From: Bacteroidota bacterium | GTDB taxonomy: Bacteria > Bacteroidota > Bacteroidia > Chitinophagales > Chitinophagaceae | DNA length: 64,000 nt | Assembly (NCBI GenBank): GCA_023428755.1 | Contig: JAEYWX010000027.1 | Span: forward strand, 124,001-188,000 | Direction: 5' to 3' | Shown here: positions 42,937-51,004 of the stretch, in pieces | Position numbering within the stretch: position 1 is the stretch's first letter | Layout: every line of letters begins with the position of its first letter | Notes under the pieces: model-generated | What the model was told of the DNA's origin: nothing | What the model saw: only the letters and a program-made list of their open reading frames with translations | Databases searched by the model: none | Made by a program: the position numbers and the translations under genes

Positions 42937-43244
42937 TAAAATTGTATTACAACCAGCAGAAAAGACAATAAGCAAGGCTAATAAATGAATGGGAATATGA
43001 CAGTGTGCTTATGGCAAAGAAAAGCCGACAGCAAAACACCTCAGGGGTTGGAAGAATGCGGAGGTATTCCCAAAGACCCCAAAAGGGCAAAAGCAGGCAG
43101 TTAACAGCTCTTTAACTGCCAATCTTGTAGTACATCCTGTCGTTTTTTATTTGTGAACAGTTGTGGATAATGACATAACATCAGATTAACAGGAATGGGC
43201 TTAAATTTGTCCCTTCATTGAAAAAAATTAAAAGGATATAAATT
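42937..43244. other. 308-base gap before trxA with structured segment
   Basis: Weak 7-bp periodicity at 42966-43002 (AGACAAT, AAGCAAG, GCTAATA, AATGAAT). A structured part follows: ggggttggaa (43055-43064) can pair with ttcccaaagacccc (43078-43091), and ggcagttaa (43096-43104) with ttaactgcc (43113-43121). A 39-codon ORF (42985-43104) crosses it but has no recognisable product. TGTGGATAA at 43162-43170 is one exact DnaA-box nonamer. Near the end is the trxA -7 box. Confidence 0.45.
43202..43209 (+). promoter_or_regulatory. -7 box TAaaTTTG of trxA
   Basis: TAAATTTG matches TAnnTTTG and lies 35 bases upstream of the trxA ATG. A -33 box is not obvious. Confidence 0.45.
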
Positions 43245-43562
43245 ATGGCACTCCAATTTACAGATGCAAACTTCCAGAGCGAAGTAATCAGTTCAGATAA
43301 ACTCAGCGTAATCGATTTCTGGGCAGAATGGTGCGGACCTTGCCGTGCAATCGGACCGGTTATTGAAGAATTAAGTAAAGAGTACGATGGTAAAGTAAAA
43401 GTAGGAAAAGTGAACGTGGACGAAAACCCACAGGTAAGCATGAACTACGGCATTACCTCTATCCCTGCCATCCTCTTCGTAAAGAACGGACAGGTAGTTG
43501 ATAAGCTTGTAGGCGCACAGCCAAAAGGTAACTTCGTTAAGAAGATCGAACAACACATGTAA
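43245..43562 (+). CDS. trxA: thioredoxin
   Basis: 105 residues, the normal thioredoxin length. Active site WCGPC at residues 29-33 in FWAEWCGPCRAIGPV; cis-Pro loop TSIPAILFVKNG; buried Asp in VIDFWAEW. It is the general cytosolic disulfide reductase. It stands alone with its own promoter box and terminator. Confidence 0.95.
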   Translation: MALQFTDANFQSEVISSDKLSVIDFWAEWCGPCRAIGPVIEELSKEYDGKVKVGKVNVDENPQVSMNYGITSIPAILFVKNGQVVDKLVGAQPKGNFVKKIEQHM

Positions 43563-43584
43563 GTTCTTCTTACACTAATGATAC

Positions 43585-43615
43585 AAACCCGTTTCAGTTT
43601 TGAAACGGGTTTTTC
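43585..43615 (+). terminator. intrinsic terminator of trxA
   Basis: A perfect 12-bp stem (43585-43596 with 43601-43612) and four-base loop, running into TTTTT. It is 23 bases after the trxA stop. Confidence 0.85.
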
Positions 43616-43675
43616 ATTTTGGGTCGGCACCGAAGGTCAGACCGAAATGAAAACAATTTATCACCGGTATTGCTG

Positions 43676-43703
43676 TAACTCATTACTCATCACTCATCTT
43701 TCT
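43676..43703. repeat. 7-bp-period array, TNACTCA type
   Basis: TAACTCA, TTACTCA, TCACTCA, TCTTTCT, with a looser CATTCAT-type continuation to 43731. The unit is the reverse complement of the TGAGTNA unit at 12043. It sits just upstream of the SET/ATP-grasp operon. Confidence 0.65.
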
Positions 43704-43793
43704 TTATTCACATTCATTCAACATTCATTAAACCAACTTCACTTTATAGAATCTATTATTTAATTTCAAAGCATTAACACGAAAATCCCTTTC

Positions 43794-44288
43794 ATGAGCT
43801 CAACCGCCCTTTCAGCTACCAAGGTTACCGGTCACTTTGGCTTTGCTGATATCCACAAACAAACCGACAACGATCATCACCTGCTGGTATCCACCAAACG
43901 CTTTACAGCCGAAGAAGTGATCTCTGCCTTTTCATCCGGTGAAATTCATGCTACTCCCTCCCGTTACACGGTACAGGTAAACGAGCATGAGCATATCATT
44001 TTACAACCGGCGTTTCTGCAATACATCAACCACAGTTGTAACCCCAATGCGTTTTTCAATACAACCAGTATGCAGTTGATTGCCTTACGAACCATTGAAC
44101 CCGGCGATGAGTTTACCTTCTTCTACCCCTCTACCGAATGGTTCATGGCCGATCCCTTTCAATGTTTCTGCGGCGAGGCGAATTGTATTGGTATGATCAG
44201 GGGTGCAATGGAACTCAGCAATGAACTGCTGGCCAACTACCGACTTACCGATTTCATTGCATCAAAACGTAATCATTTAAATGATTAA
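43794..44288 (+). CDS. SET-domain protein (stand-alone, post-SET cysteines)
   Basis: 164 residues. SET-domain landmarks: SAM-pocket motif INHSCNPNAFF (about 81-90), the EPGDEFTFFYPS motif near 105-116 in place of GEELTxDY, and a post-SET cysteine set FQCFCGEANCIG near 125-135. In eukaryotes the fold transfers methyl from S-adenosylmethionine to lysine. The N-terminal SET strand (GFADI) is short. It is first in an operon with two ATP-grasp genes; the next starts 17 bases on. Substrate unknown. Confidence 0.82.
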   Translation: MSSTALSATKVTGHFGFADIHKQTDNDHHLLVSTKRFTAEEVISAFSSGEIHATPSRYTVQVNEHEHIILQPAFLQYINHSCNPNAFFNTTSMQLIALRTIEPGDEFTFFYPSTEWFMADPFQCFCGEANCIGMIRGAMELSNELLANYRLTDFIASKRNHLND

Positions 44289-44305
44289 ACTGTTACATTT
44301 ACAGC

Positions 44306-45442
44306 ATGCTTTCGAACCCATTTCTTTCACTTTCTTCTGCTGAACATCCGCTGTTTATCTGGGTACTGGCACCGCATCTGCAAACCAACGATGCCAATCT
44401 TGATTATTATTACGATTTCAGCCAGAGTATTGATGAATACACGAAAGTGTTTGAAGAGTTACAGCTCAACTGGAAATGGCAACCCGTTACACAGGACAAT
44501 TTCAGATCGGTGATCGATGACATTGCCGCCACCACATCATTTCAAACACCCGTTGTGTTGAATTTGTGTGATGGCGATGAAGTAAATGGTACACCCGGCG
44601 TTTCTGTAATTCATTATTTAAAAGAAAAGCAACTCATTTATACCGGAGCCGATGCTGCGTTTTACGATAACACCACTTCCAAGATCGTGATGAAGGAGTT
44701 GTTTGATAAAGCAGGCATTGCACATGCCAAATGGGTACCCATCCATCATGCCAAACAAAAGCTTACCGGCATTTGTGAATTTGTAGGTACGCCGCTGATC
44801 GTAAAACCGGCCGTAAGTGGTGGCAGTATGGGATTAGGTGTAAAGAACGTGGTACATACCACAGATGAATTAAAAGCATTGGTAAAAGAATTGTTTGAAG
44901 GTTATCGTGGTTGGGATCTTACGTTTGGAGGATTGGTAGCGGAAGAATTCATTAATGGACCTGAATACACAGTGTTTCTTTCGGGTTCTCATCATTCGCC
45001 CCGCAGCCGCAAAGTATACACTCCGGTTGAACGTATTTTTCATAAAGACTTACCGGATACAGAAAAGTTTCTCTCATTCGATCGCTTGTGGGAAACCTAC
45101 GAGAAAGAAAAACCACTCGGCGAGTACGAAGATTTTTATCAATACCATTTGCCTCCCATCAACTTGCAGAAAAAAATCATGGACCTGAGCTGGAAAGCAT
45201 ATTGTGCCGTTGGCGGAACGGGTTATAGTCGTATTGATATCCGTATGGATAAAGCAACCGGCAAATTGTATGTACTGGAAGTAAATGCACAATGCGGCTT
45301 AAGTGAAGATGAAAACTATACTTCGATCGGTGCTATTGTTCGCTTAAGCAATCAATCGTATTCCGGTTTAATTCTGCATATTTTACAGGATGCCATGCAG
45401 CGTCATTCCAAAAAACAAAAAAAGGCAGTGGCTGTGCGTTAA
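44306..45442 (+). CDS. D-Ala-D-Ala ligase-like ATP-grasp enzyme
   Basis: 378 residues. ATP-grasp parts in order: N-terminal domain ending YTGADAAFYDNTTSKIVMKELF, nucleotide-binding lysine in PLIVKPAVSGGSMGLGV, adenine-site GLVAEEFINGPEYTVFL, and the metal-binding IDIRMDKATGKLYVLEVNAQC. Ligases of this fold join a carboxylate to an amine through acyl-phosphate. The usual substrate tail EVNTxPG of true Ddl is replaced by EVNAQCGLSEDEN, and the protein is flanked by SET genes, so a different peptide product is likely. The next gene begins 14 bases after the stop. Confidence 0.82.
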   Translation: MLSNPFLSLSSAEHPLFIWVLAPHLQTNDANLDYYYDFSQSIDEYTKVFEELQLNWKWQPVTQDNFRSVIDDIAATTSFQTPVVLNLCDGDEVNGTPGVSVIHYLKEKQLIYTGADAAFYDNTTSKIVMKELFDKAGIAHAKWVPIHHAKQKLTGICEFVGTPLIVKPAVSGGSMGLGVKNVVHTTDELKALVKELFEGYRGWDLTFGGLVAEEFINGPEYTVFLSGSHHSPRSRKVYTPVERIFHKDLPDTEKFLSFDRLWETYEKEKPLGEYEDFYQYHLPPINLQKKIMDLSWKAYCAVGGTGYSRIDIRMDKATGKLYVLEVNAQCGLSEDENYTSIGAIVRLSNQSYSGLILHILQDAMQRHSKKQKKAVAVR

Positions 45443-45456
45443 CAGCAAGTTGAAAC

Positions 45457-46890
45457 ATGAAGATCTGTGTACTGCAACCCGACTATTCCACTTCTGCTGT
45501 TGATTACCAATATTACGATCCTGCAAGAAATTTATCGCATCTGTTACCGCATGTTCAGTTCGATCATGTATTACTCAACAAGCTCACCACGTACAAGCAA
45601 TTACTTGCACTGAGCAAACAGGGCTATGATTGTTTTGTGAATTTGTGTGAAGGCTACCTCGAATGGGAAGTTCCTTCTATTGATGTGATCTATACACTGG
45701 AATTACTCAACCTCCCATTTACGGGGCCCAACACATTACTGTACGATCCGCCAAAAGAATTGATGAAGTATGTAGCATACACCGAAGGAGTTGCTACTGC
45801 TAATTATGCATTGATCGAAACAGTTGAAAACCTGGAGCAACAAGTGAAACACCTTTCGTTTCCCTTGTTTGTAAAACCATCAAAAGCAGGCGACAGTTTG
45901 GGTATTGATGAACATTCTGTTTGTAATACACTTGATGAGCTTCGTGAAAAAGCATTCGCCGTATTGCAGCATTATCCGCAATTATTGATTGAAGAATACA
46001 TTGCCGGAAGAGAATTCACCGTGCTGGTTGCAGCCGATGCAAACGATGAAAAAAAATGCAGGGTATTTCAACCCATTGAATTTATTTTTCCGGAAGGACG
46101 AACATTTAAAACATACGCACTCAAAACATCAGAACTTCATCCCGAAAGCAATATCCCTGTTACAGATGCAACCATTAAACAGCAACTAACGGAGGCGGCT
46201 CAGCGCATTTTCCGGAGCTTTGGGGGTGTTGGGTATGCACGGATGGATTTCCGGATGAACGATGCCGGTAAATTATTCTTCCTGGAAGTGAATTTCACCT
46301 GCTCAGTTTTTTATACCGATGGTTACGAAGGCAGTGCCGATTATATCATCAAAGCCGATGGCATAGGCCAGGCCGGTTTTCTGCAACACATCATTGATGA
46401 AGGGATTGCACGGCACCAACGCAGGCAGAAGAAATATATAATGAAGGGCAACTCCATTGCCGGCTTTGGTATATATGCCACCTGCCCCATTGCTGAAGGC
46501 GAAGTGATCTTTAAAGGTGAGGAACATCCGCAACGCATTGTTACCAAACGTTGGGTTGAAGAAAACTGGCTGCCCGAGGAGAAGCTGCTCTTTAAACATT
46601 ATGCAGTTCCGCTCAGTACCGAAGTGTATGTGCTGTGGGACAATAACCCTTCGGAATGGGCACCGCAAAACCATTCCTGCCGACCGAACACTGCTTACAA
46701 AGGCCTCAACCTGGTAGCATTAACTCCCATTTTACCGGGTCAAGAGCTCACTATGGACTACGCAAACCTCCTCGATGAAAGCGCCGAAACATTTGAATGC
46801 CAGTGCGGTACACCCGATTGCCGAAAAATAATTTCAGGTACCAAAGGAAATTCTGTCACGCAAAAGGAACAAATTTTCAGGCAACACTGA
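45457..46890 (+). CDS. ATP-grasp ligase fused to a C-terminal SET domain
   Basis: 477 residues. Residues 1-315 are a second ATP-grasp domain (FPLFVKPSKAGDSLGI; LLIEEYIAGREFTVLV; YARMDFRMNDAGKLFFLEVNFTC). Residues about 328-460 are a SET domain: an N-terminal GNSIAGFGIYATCPIAEGEVI strand region, the NHSCRPNTAY motif near 405, GQELTMDYANL, and post-SET Cys in FECQCGTPDCRK near 447. One polypeptide thus carries amide-bond forming and methyl-transfer modules, which argues that both act on the same molecule. Confidence 0.85.
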   Translation: MKICVLQPDYSTSAVDYQYYDPARNLSHLLPHVQFDHVLLNKLTTYKQLLALSKQGYDCFVNLCEGYLEWEVPSIDVIYTLELLNLPFTGPNTLLYDPPKELMKYVAYTEGVATANYALIETVENLEQQVKHLSFPLFVKPSKAGDSLGIDEHSVCNTLDELREKAFAVLQHYPQLLIEEYIAGREFTVLVAADANDEKKCRVFQPIEFIFPEGRTFKTYALKTSELHPESNIPVTDATIKQQLTEAAQRIFRSFGGVGYARMDFRMNDAGKLFFLEVNFTCSVFYTDGYEGSADYIIKADGIGQAGFLQHIIDEGIARHQRRQKKYIMKGNSIAGFGIYATCPIAEGEVIFKGEEHPQRIVTKRWVEENWLPEEKLLFKHYAVPLSTEVYVLWDNNPSEWAPQNHSCRPNTAYKGLNLVALTPILPGQELTMDYANLLDESAETFECQCGTPDCRKIISGTKGNSVTQKEQIFRQH

Positions 46891-46903
46891 CAAGGCATCG
46901 GCC

Positions 46904-46911
46904 TACCTTTG
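46904..46911 (+). promoter_or_regulatory. -7 box TAccTTTG before ABC membrane gene
   Basis: TACCTTTG fits TAnnTTTG, 14 bases after the ATP-grasp/SET stop and 103 bases upstream of the ATG at 47015. It suggests that the membrane gene can be transcribed separately. -33 box not clear. Confidence 0.35.
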
Positions 46912-47014
46912 CAGCTCCTTACTAATCCGCCACCGACAAAAAGTTTTACACACGCTAAACGTCGGTAATTCTGCACAGTCTATTGTTCAACATTGTAAAA
47001 CGAAAGGAGTTGTT

Positions 47015-47908
47015 ATGCCCGGAAAGTGGATCGTTCAAACCATCATTCAACAATACAAGTACAGGTTATTACTCACCTACACCCTGTTTGGCATTGAGAT
47101 GCTGGGCTTGTTGTTACGTCCGTATTTTCTTGGCGAAGCAGTAAACGGCCTCATTAAAGGCAGTTACAATGGATTGATTTTTCTTATTGCTGCGCATTTG
47201 CTGTGGGTTGTTACCGGCACCATCCGTCACCGTTACGATTCACGCACCTACTCCGATATATACACCGGGCTTGTGGTGAAACTGGTGAGCCGCAACAAAA
47301 ACAAACATCTGTCACAACTAAGTGCCCATTCTACATTGTCACGGGAGTTTATTGACTTTCTTGAATTTGATCTCAATTATATTATTGAAGCAGCGTACAA
47401 TATCATCGGCTCACTTATTCTTTTGTTCTTTTATGATGCACAGGTGGTGATGCTTTGTTTACTGATGCTTCTACCTGTCACGGTTATCAGTTATTTCTAC
47501 GGTAAACGTATGCGTCGGTTAAACAAACTGAAGAATGATGAACTGGAGCAACAGGTATCGGTACTAGCAACAAAAAATCCATTACGCATCAGCGAGCACT
47601 ATTCACAATTGCGCAAATGGCAAATCAAGATCAGCGACCAGGAAGCATGGAATTTTGGTGTAATGGAATTACTGGTGATGGTGATCATTACCGCTTCACT
47701 ACTTATTGTTTCAAGTACCGGTGCGGCCCAAACAGAAGCAGGCGACCTGATCGGTATCTATACCTATATTTTAAAATTTGTAACCGGGCTTGATACGGTT
47801 CCCTATATGATACATCGAACAGCCACACTGAAAGATATTTTGCACAGAATAGAACTGGAACCGGAAGATAAATTGGAAGGAGAACCTGTGGCCGTTACTG
47901 CAGCATAA
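47015..47908 (+). CDS. ABC-exporter-type six-span membrane protein without ATPase domain
   Basis: 297 residues. About six membrane segments with the layout of type I ABC exporter membrane domains (an N-terminal PYFLGEAVNGLIKG segment, a long cytoplasmic helix with KRMRRLNKLKNDELEQQVSVL, and a late span VMVIITASLLIV). No Walker A, signature or Walker B motif follows; the protein ends after a short acidic tail. It is 124 bases downstream of the ATP-grasp/SET operon on the same strand and may move that operon's product or work with an ATPase encoded elsewhere. Confidence 0.78.
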   Translation: MPGKWIVQTIIQQYKYRLLLTYTLFGIEMLGLLLRPYFLGEAVNGLIKGSYNGLIFLIAAHLLWVVTGTIRHRYDSRTYSDIYTGLVVKLVSRNKNKHLSQLSAHSTLSREFIDFLEFDLNYIIEAAYNIIGSLILLFFYDAQVVMLCLLMLLPVTVISYFYGKRMRRLNKLKNDELEQQVSVLATKNPLRISEHYSQLRKWQIKISDQEAWNFGVMELLVMVIITASLLIVSSTGAAQTEAGDLIGIYTYILKFVTGLDTVPYMIHRTATLKDILHRIELEPEDKLEGEPVAVTAA

Positions 47909-47913
47909 GCCTT

Positions 47914-47996
47914 AGAATCAGGAATTGGTAATTTGGAATTAGTATCGCCTTTCACTAACCCGATTCCCTATTACTAATTCCAAATTCCTTTACACT
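47914..47996. repeat. 7-bp-period arrays, GGAATTN forward facing AATTCCN
   Basis: Forward AGAATCA, GGAATTG, GTAATTT, GGAATTA, GTATCGC (47914-47948) face inverted GATTCCC, TATTACT, AATTCCA, AATTCCT, TTACACT (47962-47996). It fills the gap between two convergent genes. Confidence 0.7.
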
Positions 47997-47997
47997 C

Positions 47998-48393
47998 TTA
48001 CTTCTTTTCCACCACTTTCATATCAGGCAACAAGGTCATTACAAGCATTACCAGTGAAAGTGCGAAATAAACATACAACCAGGCTGTTGTTTGCGGACAC
48101 TCACCACCCTGGCAGGTAGAAAGCAGTACTACATTCCGCAACGCCCACGCAAAATTAATAGCCCCCACATACAGGTTTGCCTTCTTGGCCCACACTTTCG
48201 GCAGCAGAAAAAACAGCACAGCAATACAAAACAGAATTATATTCATCATTACCGGCTTCCCATATTTCCCAAAGGTTTCGGAACCAAAACCCGTAACACT
48301 TGCATTGATTGAAGGAATGTAAGACCAGGTAAATGTGCCAACCAGGATCATTAATAATCCTGCTGCAATGCCGATGTAATTTGAGTAACGCAT
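47998..48393 (-). CDS. small four-span membrane protein, hypothetical
   Basis: 131 residues from ATG 48393 with four hydrophobic segments (IGIAAGLLMILVGTF, NIILFCIAVLFFLLP, a central span, VYFALSLVMLVMTLLP). A Cys pair in STCQGGECPQT lies in a loop. No family is recognised. A longer frame upstream would cross the tRNA terminator, so the ATG at MRYSNYIG is chosen. Confidence 0.7.
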   Translation of the reverse strand: MRYSNYIGIAAGLLMILVGTFTWSYIPSINASVTGFGSETFGKYGKPVMMNIILFCIAVLFFLLPKVWAKKANLYVGAINFAWALRNVVLLSTCQGGECPQTTAWLYVYFALSLVMLVMTLLPDMKVVEKK

Positions 48394-48402
48394 AATCTTT
48401 AA

Positions 48403-48440
48403 ACAGAAAAAGCGCAGGAACTGTTCCAACGCTTTTCATT
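48403..48440 (-). terminator. terminator of tRNA-Cys
   Basis: On the minus strand aaaagcg and ggaa pair with ttcc and cgctttt (48437-48405), followed by TTTT-rich sequence. It lies directly downstream of the tRNA gene and upstream of the small membrane gene. Confidence 0.6.
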
Positions 48441-48445
48441 TTTTG

Positions 48446-48516
48446 AGGTCCCGAGCGGATTCGAACCGCTGTACGAGCTTTTGCAGAGCTCTGCCTAGCC
48501 ACTCGGCCACAGGACC
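48446..48516 (-). tRNA. tRNA-Cys (GCA)
   Basis: A complete cloverleaf of 71 bases on the minus strand. Acceptor arms GGTCCTG and CGGGACC pair (one G-U), the T-loop is GTTCGAAT, and the anticodon loop CTGCAAA places GCA at positions 34-36, which reads cysteine codons. No CCA is encoded. Only tRNA seen in the window. Confidence 0.95.
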
Positions 48517-48529
48517 AATTTGTGAGGTG

Positions 48530-48562
48530 CAAATGTAGTATATTCGGGCAAATACTCCCAAA
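48530..48562 (-). promoter_or_regulatory. promoter of tRNA-Cys
   Basis: On the minus strand TTTG (48562-48559), a 21-base spacer and TACATTTG (48537-48530) match the Bacteroidota -33/-7 consensus with proper spacing, 13 bases before the mature tRNA start. This is the clearest promoter in the window. Confidence 0.65.
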
Positions 48563-48567
48563 GAACT

Positions 48568-49443
48568 ATGCAAAGAATTGCAGAAAGCGAACTCATCATC
48601 AATAACAGAGGTGCTGTTTACCATTTAGATGTGCGCCCCGATGAATTAGCTTCCACGATTATTACCGTTGGCGACCCCGACCGGGTAAAAGAGGTATCCA
48701 AACATTTTGATTCCATTGAACACAAGTCCCAACACCGGGAATTTGTAACACATACCGGCTACATCGGTAAAAAACGGATCTCGGTTGTATCGACGGGCAT
48801 TGGTCCGGATAATATTGATATTGTATTGAACGAACTGGATGCACTAGTGAATATTGATTTTGAAACAAGAACCATCCTGCCTTCGCTTACTTCGTTACAT
48901 ATCATCCGCCTTGGCACATCGGGTGCTTTGCAGGCCGATATTCCGGTGGATGGATTTGTTGTTTCAACACATGGTTTGGGCATTGACAACCTGCTGCACT
49001 TTTACCGTCACGACAGTAATGAAGAAGAAAAACAGATCATGCAATCCTTCGTAACGCATACACAGGTGCAGGATAGTTTATCGTACCCCTATGTTACAAG
49101 TGCGGGCTCGCAATTGCTCAAACATTTTGTGGAAGGTTATCATCATGGTATTACAGTAACCTGTCCGGGTTTTTATGGTCCGCAGGGACGGGTGTTGCGA
49201 TTGGGCCTATCCAACCCGGTCTTGATCGACCGGTTAACGCAGTTTCAATTTGGTCAACATCGAATCACCAACTTTGAAATGGAAACAGCAGCCATCTATG
49301 GCTTGGGTAAAATGATGGGGCATCAATGTCTTTCCATCAGCGCCATAGTAGCCAACCGGGTCAAGAAAGAATTCAGCAAAGATGGCGGGGCGGCGGTTGA
49401 AAATCTTATCAAAAAGTCGCTCAGCATCATCACAGGTATTTAA
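48568..49443 (+). CDS. nucleoside phosphorylase (uridine phosphorylase-like)
   Basis: 291 residues of the PNP/UDP phosphorylase family, which splits a nucleoside with phosphate into base and ribose-1-phosphate. Typical segments: TIITVGDPDRVKEVSKHF (phosphate loop), ISVVSTGIGPDNIDIVLNEL, IIRLGTSGALQADI, and the C-terminal NFEMETAAIYGLGKMMGH with the ribose-contacting ME(T) motif. Phylum copies are usually annotated as uridine phosphorylase; base preference is not proven. Confidence 0.88.
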   Translation: MQRIAESELIINNRGAVYHLDVRPDELASTIITVGDPDRVKEVSKHFDSIEHKSQHREFVTHTGYIGKKRISVVSTGIGPDNIDIVLNELDALVNIDFETRTILPSLTSLHIIRLGTSGALQADIPVDGFVVSTHGLGIDNLLHFYRHDSNEEEKQIMQSFVTHTQVQDSLSYPYVTSAGSQLLKHFVEGYHHGITVTCPGFYGPQGRVLRLGLSNPVLIDRLTQFQFGQHRITNFEMETAAIYGLGKMMGHQCLSISAIVANRVKKEFSKDGGAAVENLIKKSLSIITGI

Positions 49444-49463
49444 TCTTCTAAGCCAATTTAACA

Positions 49464-49503
49464 AAAGCTGCATCACAGTACATACAGGCTGAGATGCAGC
49501 TTT
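49464..49503 (+). terminator. hairpin terminator of nucleoside phosphorylase gene
   Basis: Perfect 11-bp arms aaagctgcatc (49464-49474) and gatgcagcttt (49493-49503), 20 bases after the stop codon. Confidence 0.65.
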
Positions 49504-49557
49504 GTCGTAATTTAGCAAGATTGTAATGCAACTTTAAAACATGGAGGGTGGTAATCT

Positions 49558-49592
49558 CCACTAGCCATTTACCACTCCCTACTAACTATAAC
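49558..49592. repeat. 7-bp-period array, CCACTNN type, upstream of dapF
   Basis: CCACTAG, CCATTTA, CCACTCC, CTACTAA, CTATAAC. It ends two bases before the dapF ATG. Confidence 0.65.
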
Positions 49593-49594
49593 TA

Positions 49595-50374
49595 ATGACA
49601 ATTCCATTTTATAAATACCAGGGTACCGGCAACGACTTCGTTATCCTGGACAATCGTGCTGGTAATTTTACGCAATTAACCAGCGTACAAATAGCCTATT
49701 TATGTGATAGGAGATTTGGCATAGGTGCCGATGGTTTGATGATGTTGCAACTCAAAGAAGGCTACGATTTTGAAATGCTCTACTACAATGCCGATGGTAA
49801 CGAAGGCAGCATGTGTGGCAATGGCGGACGTTGTTTGGTGGCCTTTGCAAAGCAGATGGGCGTCATCGACAAAACGGCTGCATTCCTTGCTACAGACGGG
49901 TTTCACGAAGCTGTGGTAAAAAAAAACGGTTGGGTGGAATTGAAAATGAAAGACGTTCACAGCATCGAAAAAACGGAAGATCATGTGATTTTAAACACCG
50001 GATCGCCGCATTATATCCGCTGGGAAACCGATATCGCAAAAACCGCAGTTTATGATGAGGGAAAACGCATACGCAATTCTCCCCCTTTTGCAAAAGAAGG
50101 TATCAATGTTAATTTTGTTCAGGTTCAAGAAGATGCTCTCAGCGTACGTACTTATGAGCGGGGTGTAGAAGCCGAAACCCTGAGCTGTGGTACGGGTGTT
50201 ACAGCAGCAGCAATAGCAGCCAGTAACGCCACAATCGGAAAACAGGAGAAAAAAATCCTGACACCGGGCGGAGAGTTGAAAGTGAAGTTTGAAAAAATAT
50301 CCGACTCGTCTTTTGAAAACATTTGGCTTTGTGGCCCTGCCACTTTTGTCTTCAGCGGTACGATCGAACTTTAA
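49595..50374 (+). CDS. dapF: diaminopimelate epimerase
   Basis: 259 residues. Converts LL- to meso-diaminopimelate for lysine and peptidoglycan synthesis. The two catalytic cysteines are in GSMCGNGGRC (C74) and LSCGTGVTA (C198). The N-terminal FYKYQGTGNDFVILDN is diagnostic. Length is normal. It starts right after a heptamer array. Confidence 0.95.
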   Translation: MTIPFYKYQGTGNDFVILDNRAGNFTQLTSVQIAYLCDRRFGIGADGLMMLQLKEGYDFEMLYYNADGNEGSMCGNGGRCLVAFAKQMGVIDKTAAFLATDGFHEAVVKKNGWVELKMKDVHSIEKTEDHVILNTGSPHYIRWETDIAKTAVYDEGKRIRNSPPFAKEGINVNFVQVQEDALSVRTYERGVEAETLSCGTGVTAAAIAASNATIGKQEKKILTPGGELKVKFEKISDSSFENIWLCGPATFVFSGTIEL

Positions 50375-50407
50375 TCCAAAATCCTAAACCCTAACCCTAC
50401 ACCCAAT
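50373..50407. repeat. 7-bp-period array, AACCCTA type, between dapF and DinB gene
   Basis: AATCCAA, AATCCTA, AACCCTA, ACCCTAC, ACCCAAT. The array overlaps the last bases of dapF and runs into the ATG at 50406, so it is the whole intergenic spacer. Confidence 0.65.
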
Positions 50408-50978
50408 GATTGCCAAACGCTATCATTTAAACAAATTTCAGATCATCAGCCATGCTGAGAATACCATTGAAGATATTTTAAAACAATGTCGGCAAATGGA
50501 TGAAGTGCTGTTTTTTTATAAATCGGAACAATGGTCTGTAGCTGAAAACCTGGAACATCTTTCACTCAGTTTACATAAAAGCTGGCTTGGCTTATTTGCG
50601 CCCAAATTTTTATTGAAGTGGAAATACGGCAAACCCGATCACGCATCGCTTTCCTACGAAGAACTGCTGCAGGTGTACTATCAAAAACTCGATGCCGGTT
50701 ATGAACAAGACAAACGCTATATTCCGCTAGTGAAAGAAGAAAAAGGAGCGAAAGAAAAACTCATCACAAGGTTTGAGCACCTGACCGTTAAATTTCTGGA
50801 TCAAATCCGTTATTACTGGGAAGACGATACCATGGACGAATACCAGGTGCCCCACCCCGTATTAGGAATGATCACAATAAGAGAACTACTTTATTTTAAC
50901 CTGTTTCACAACACGCATCATTACAAAACCATCCGCAACAGGAAAAACGAGGCGCTGGAATTTTCAACTGCAGATTAG
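50406..50978 (+). CDS. DinB family protein
   Basis: 190 residues of the DinB/YfiT four-helix type. Candidate metal ligands are in SVAENLEHLSLS (N-terminal helix pair) and NLFHNTHHYKTI near the C-terminus. It is clearly different from the DinB protein at 5432. No function can be assigned beyond the fold. Confidence 0.8.
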   Translation: MIAKRYHLNKFQIISHAENTIEDILKQCRQMDEVLFFYKSEQWSVAENLEHLSLSLHKSWLGLFAPKFLLKWKYGKPDHASLSYEELLQVYYQKLDAGYEQDKRYIPLVKEEKGAKEKLITRFEHLTVKFLDQIRYYWEDDTMDEYQVPHPVLGMITIRELLYFNLFHNTHHYKTIRNRKNEALEFSTAD

Positions 50979-50989
50979 CAAGCGGCTCT

Positions 50990-50997
50990 TACCTTTG
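50990..50997 (+). promoter_or_regulatory. -7 box TAccTTTG upstream of corA
   Basis: TACCTTTG matches TAnnTTTG, seven bases before the ATG at 51005. This implies a very short leader. A -33 box is not clear. Confidence 0.4.
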
Positions 50998-51004
50998 CGC
51001 CGCT

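Noticed and set aside
43162..43170. DnaA box as part of an origin of replication
   Set aside because: Only one exact nonamer, no cluster, no AT-rich unwinding element and no dnaA/dnaN neighbours.
44306..45442. Naming the ATP-grasp gene ddl
   Set aside because: The EVN tail and the SET neighbours differ from true D-Ala-D-Ala ligases, so the symbol would mislead.
48155..48532. Minus-strand frame covering the tRNA and part of the membrane protein gene
   Set aside because: It reads through the tRNA-Cys and its terminator; a shadow of real features.
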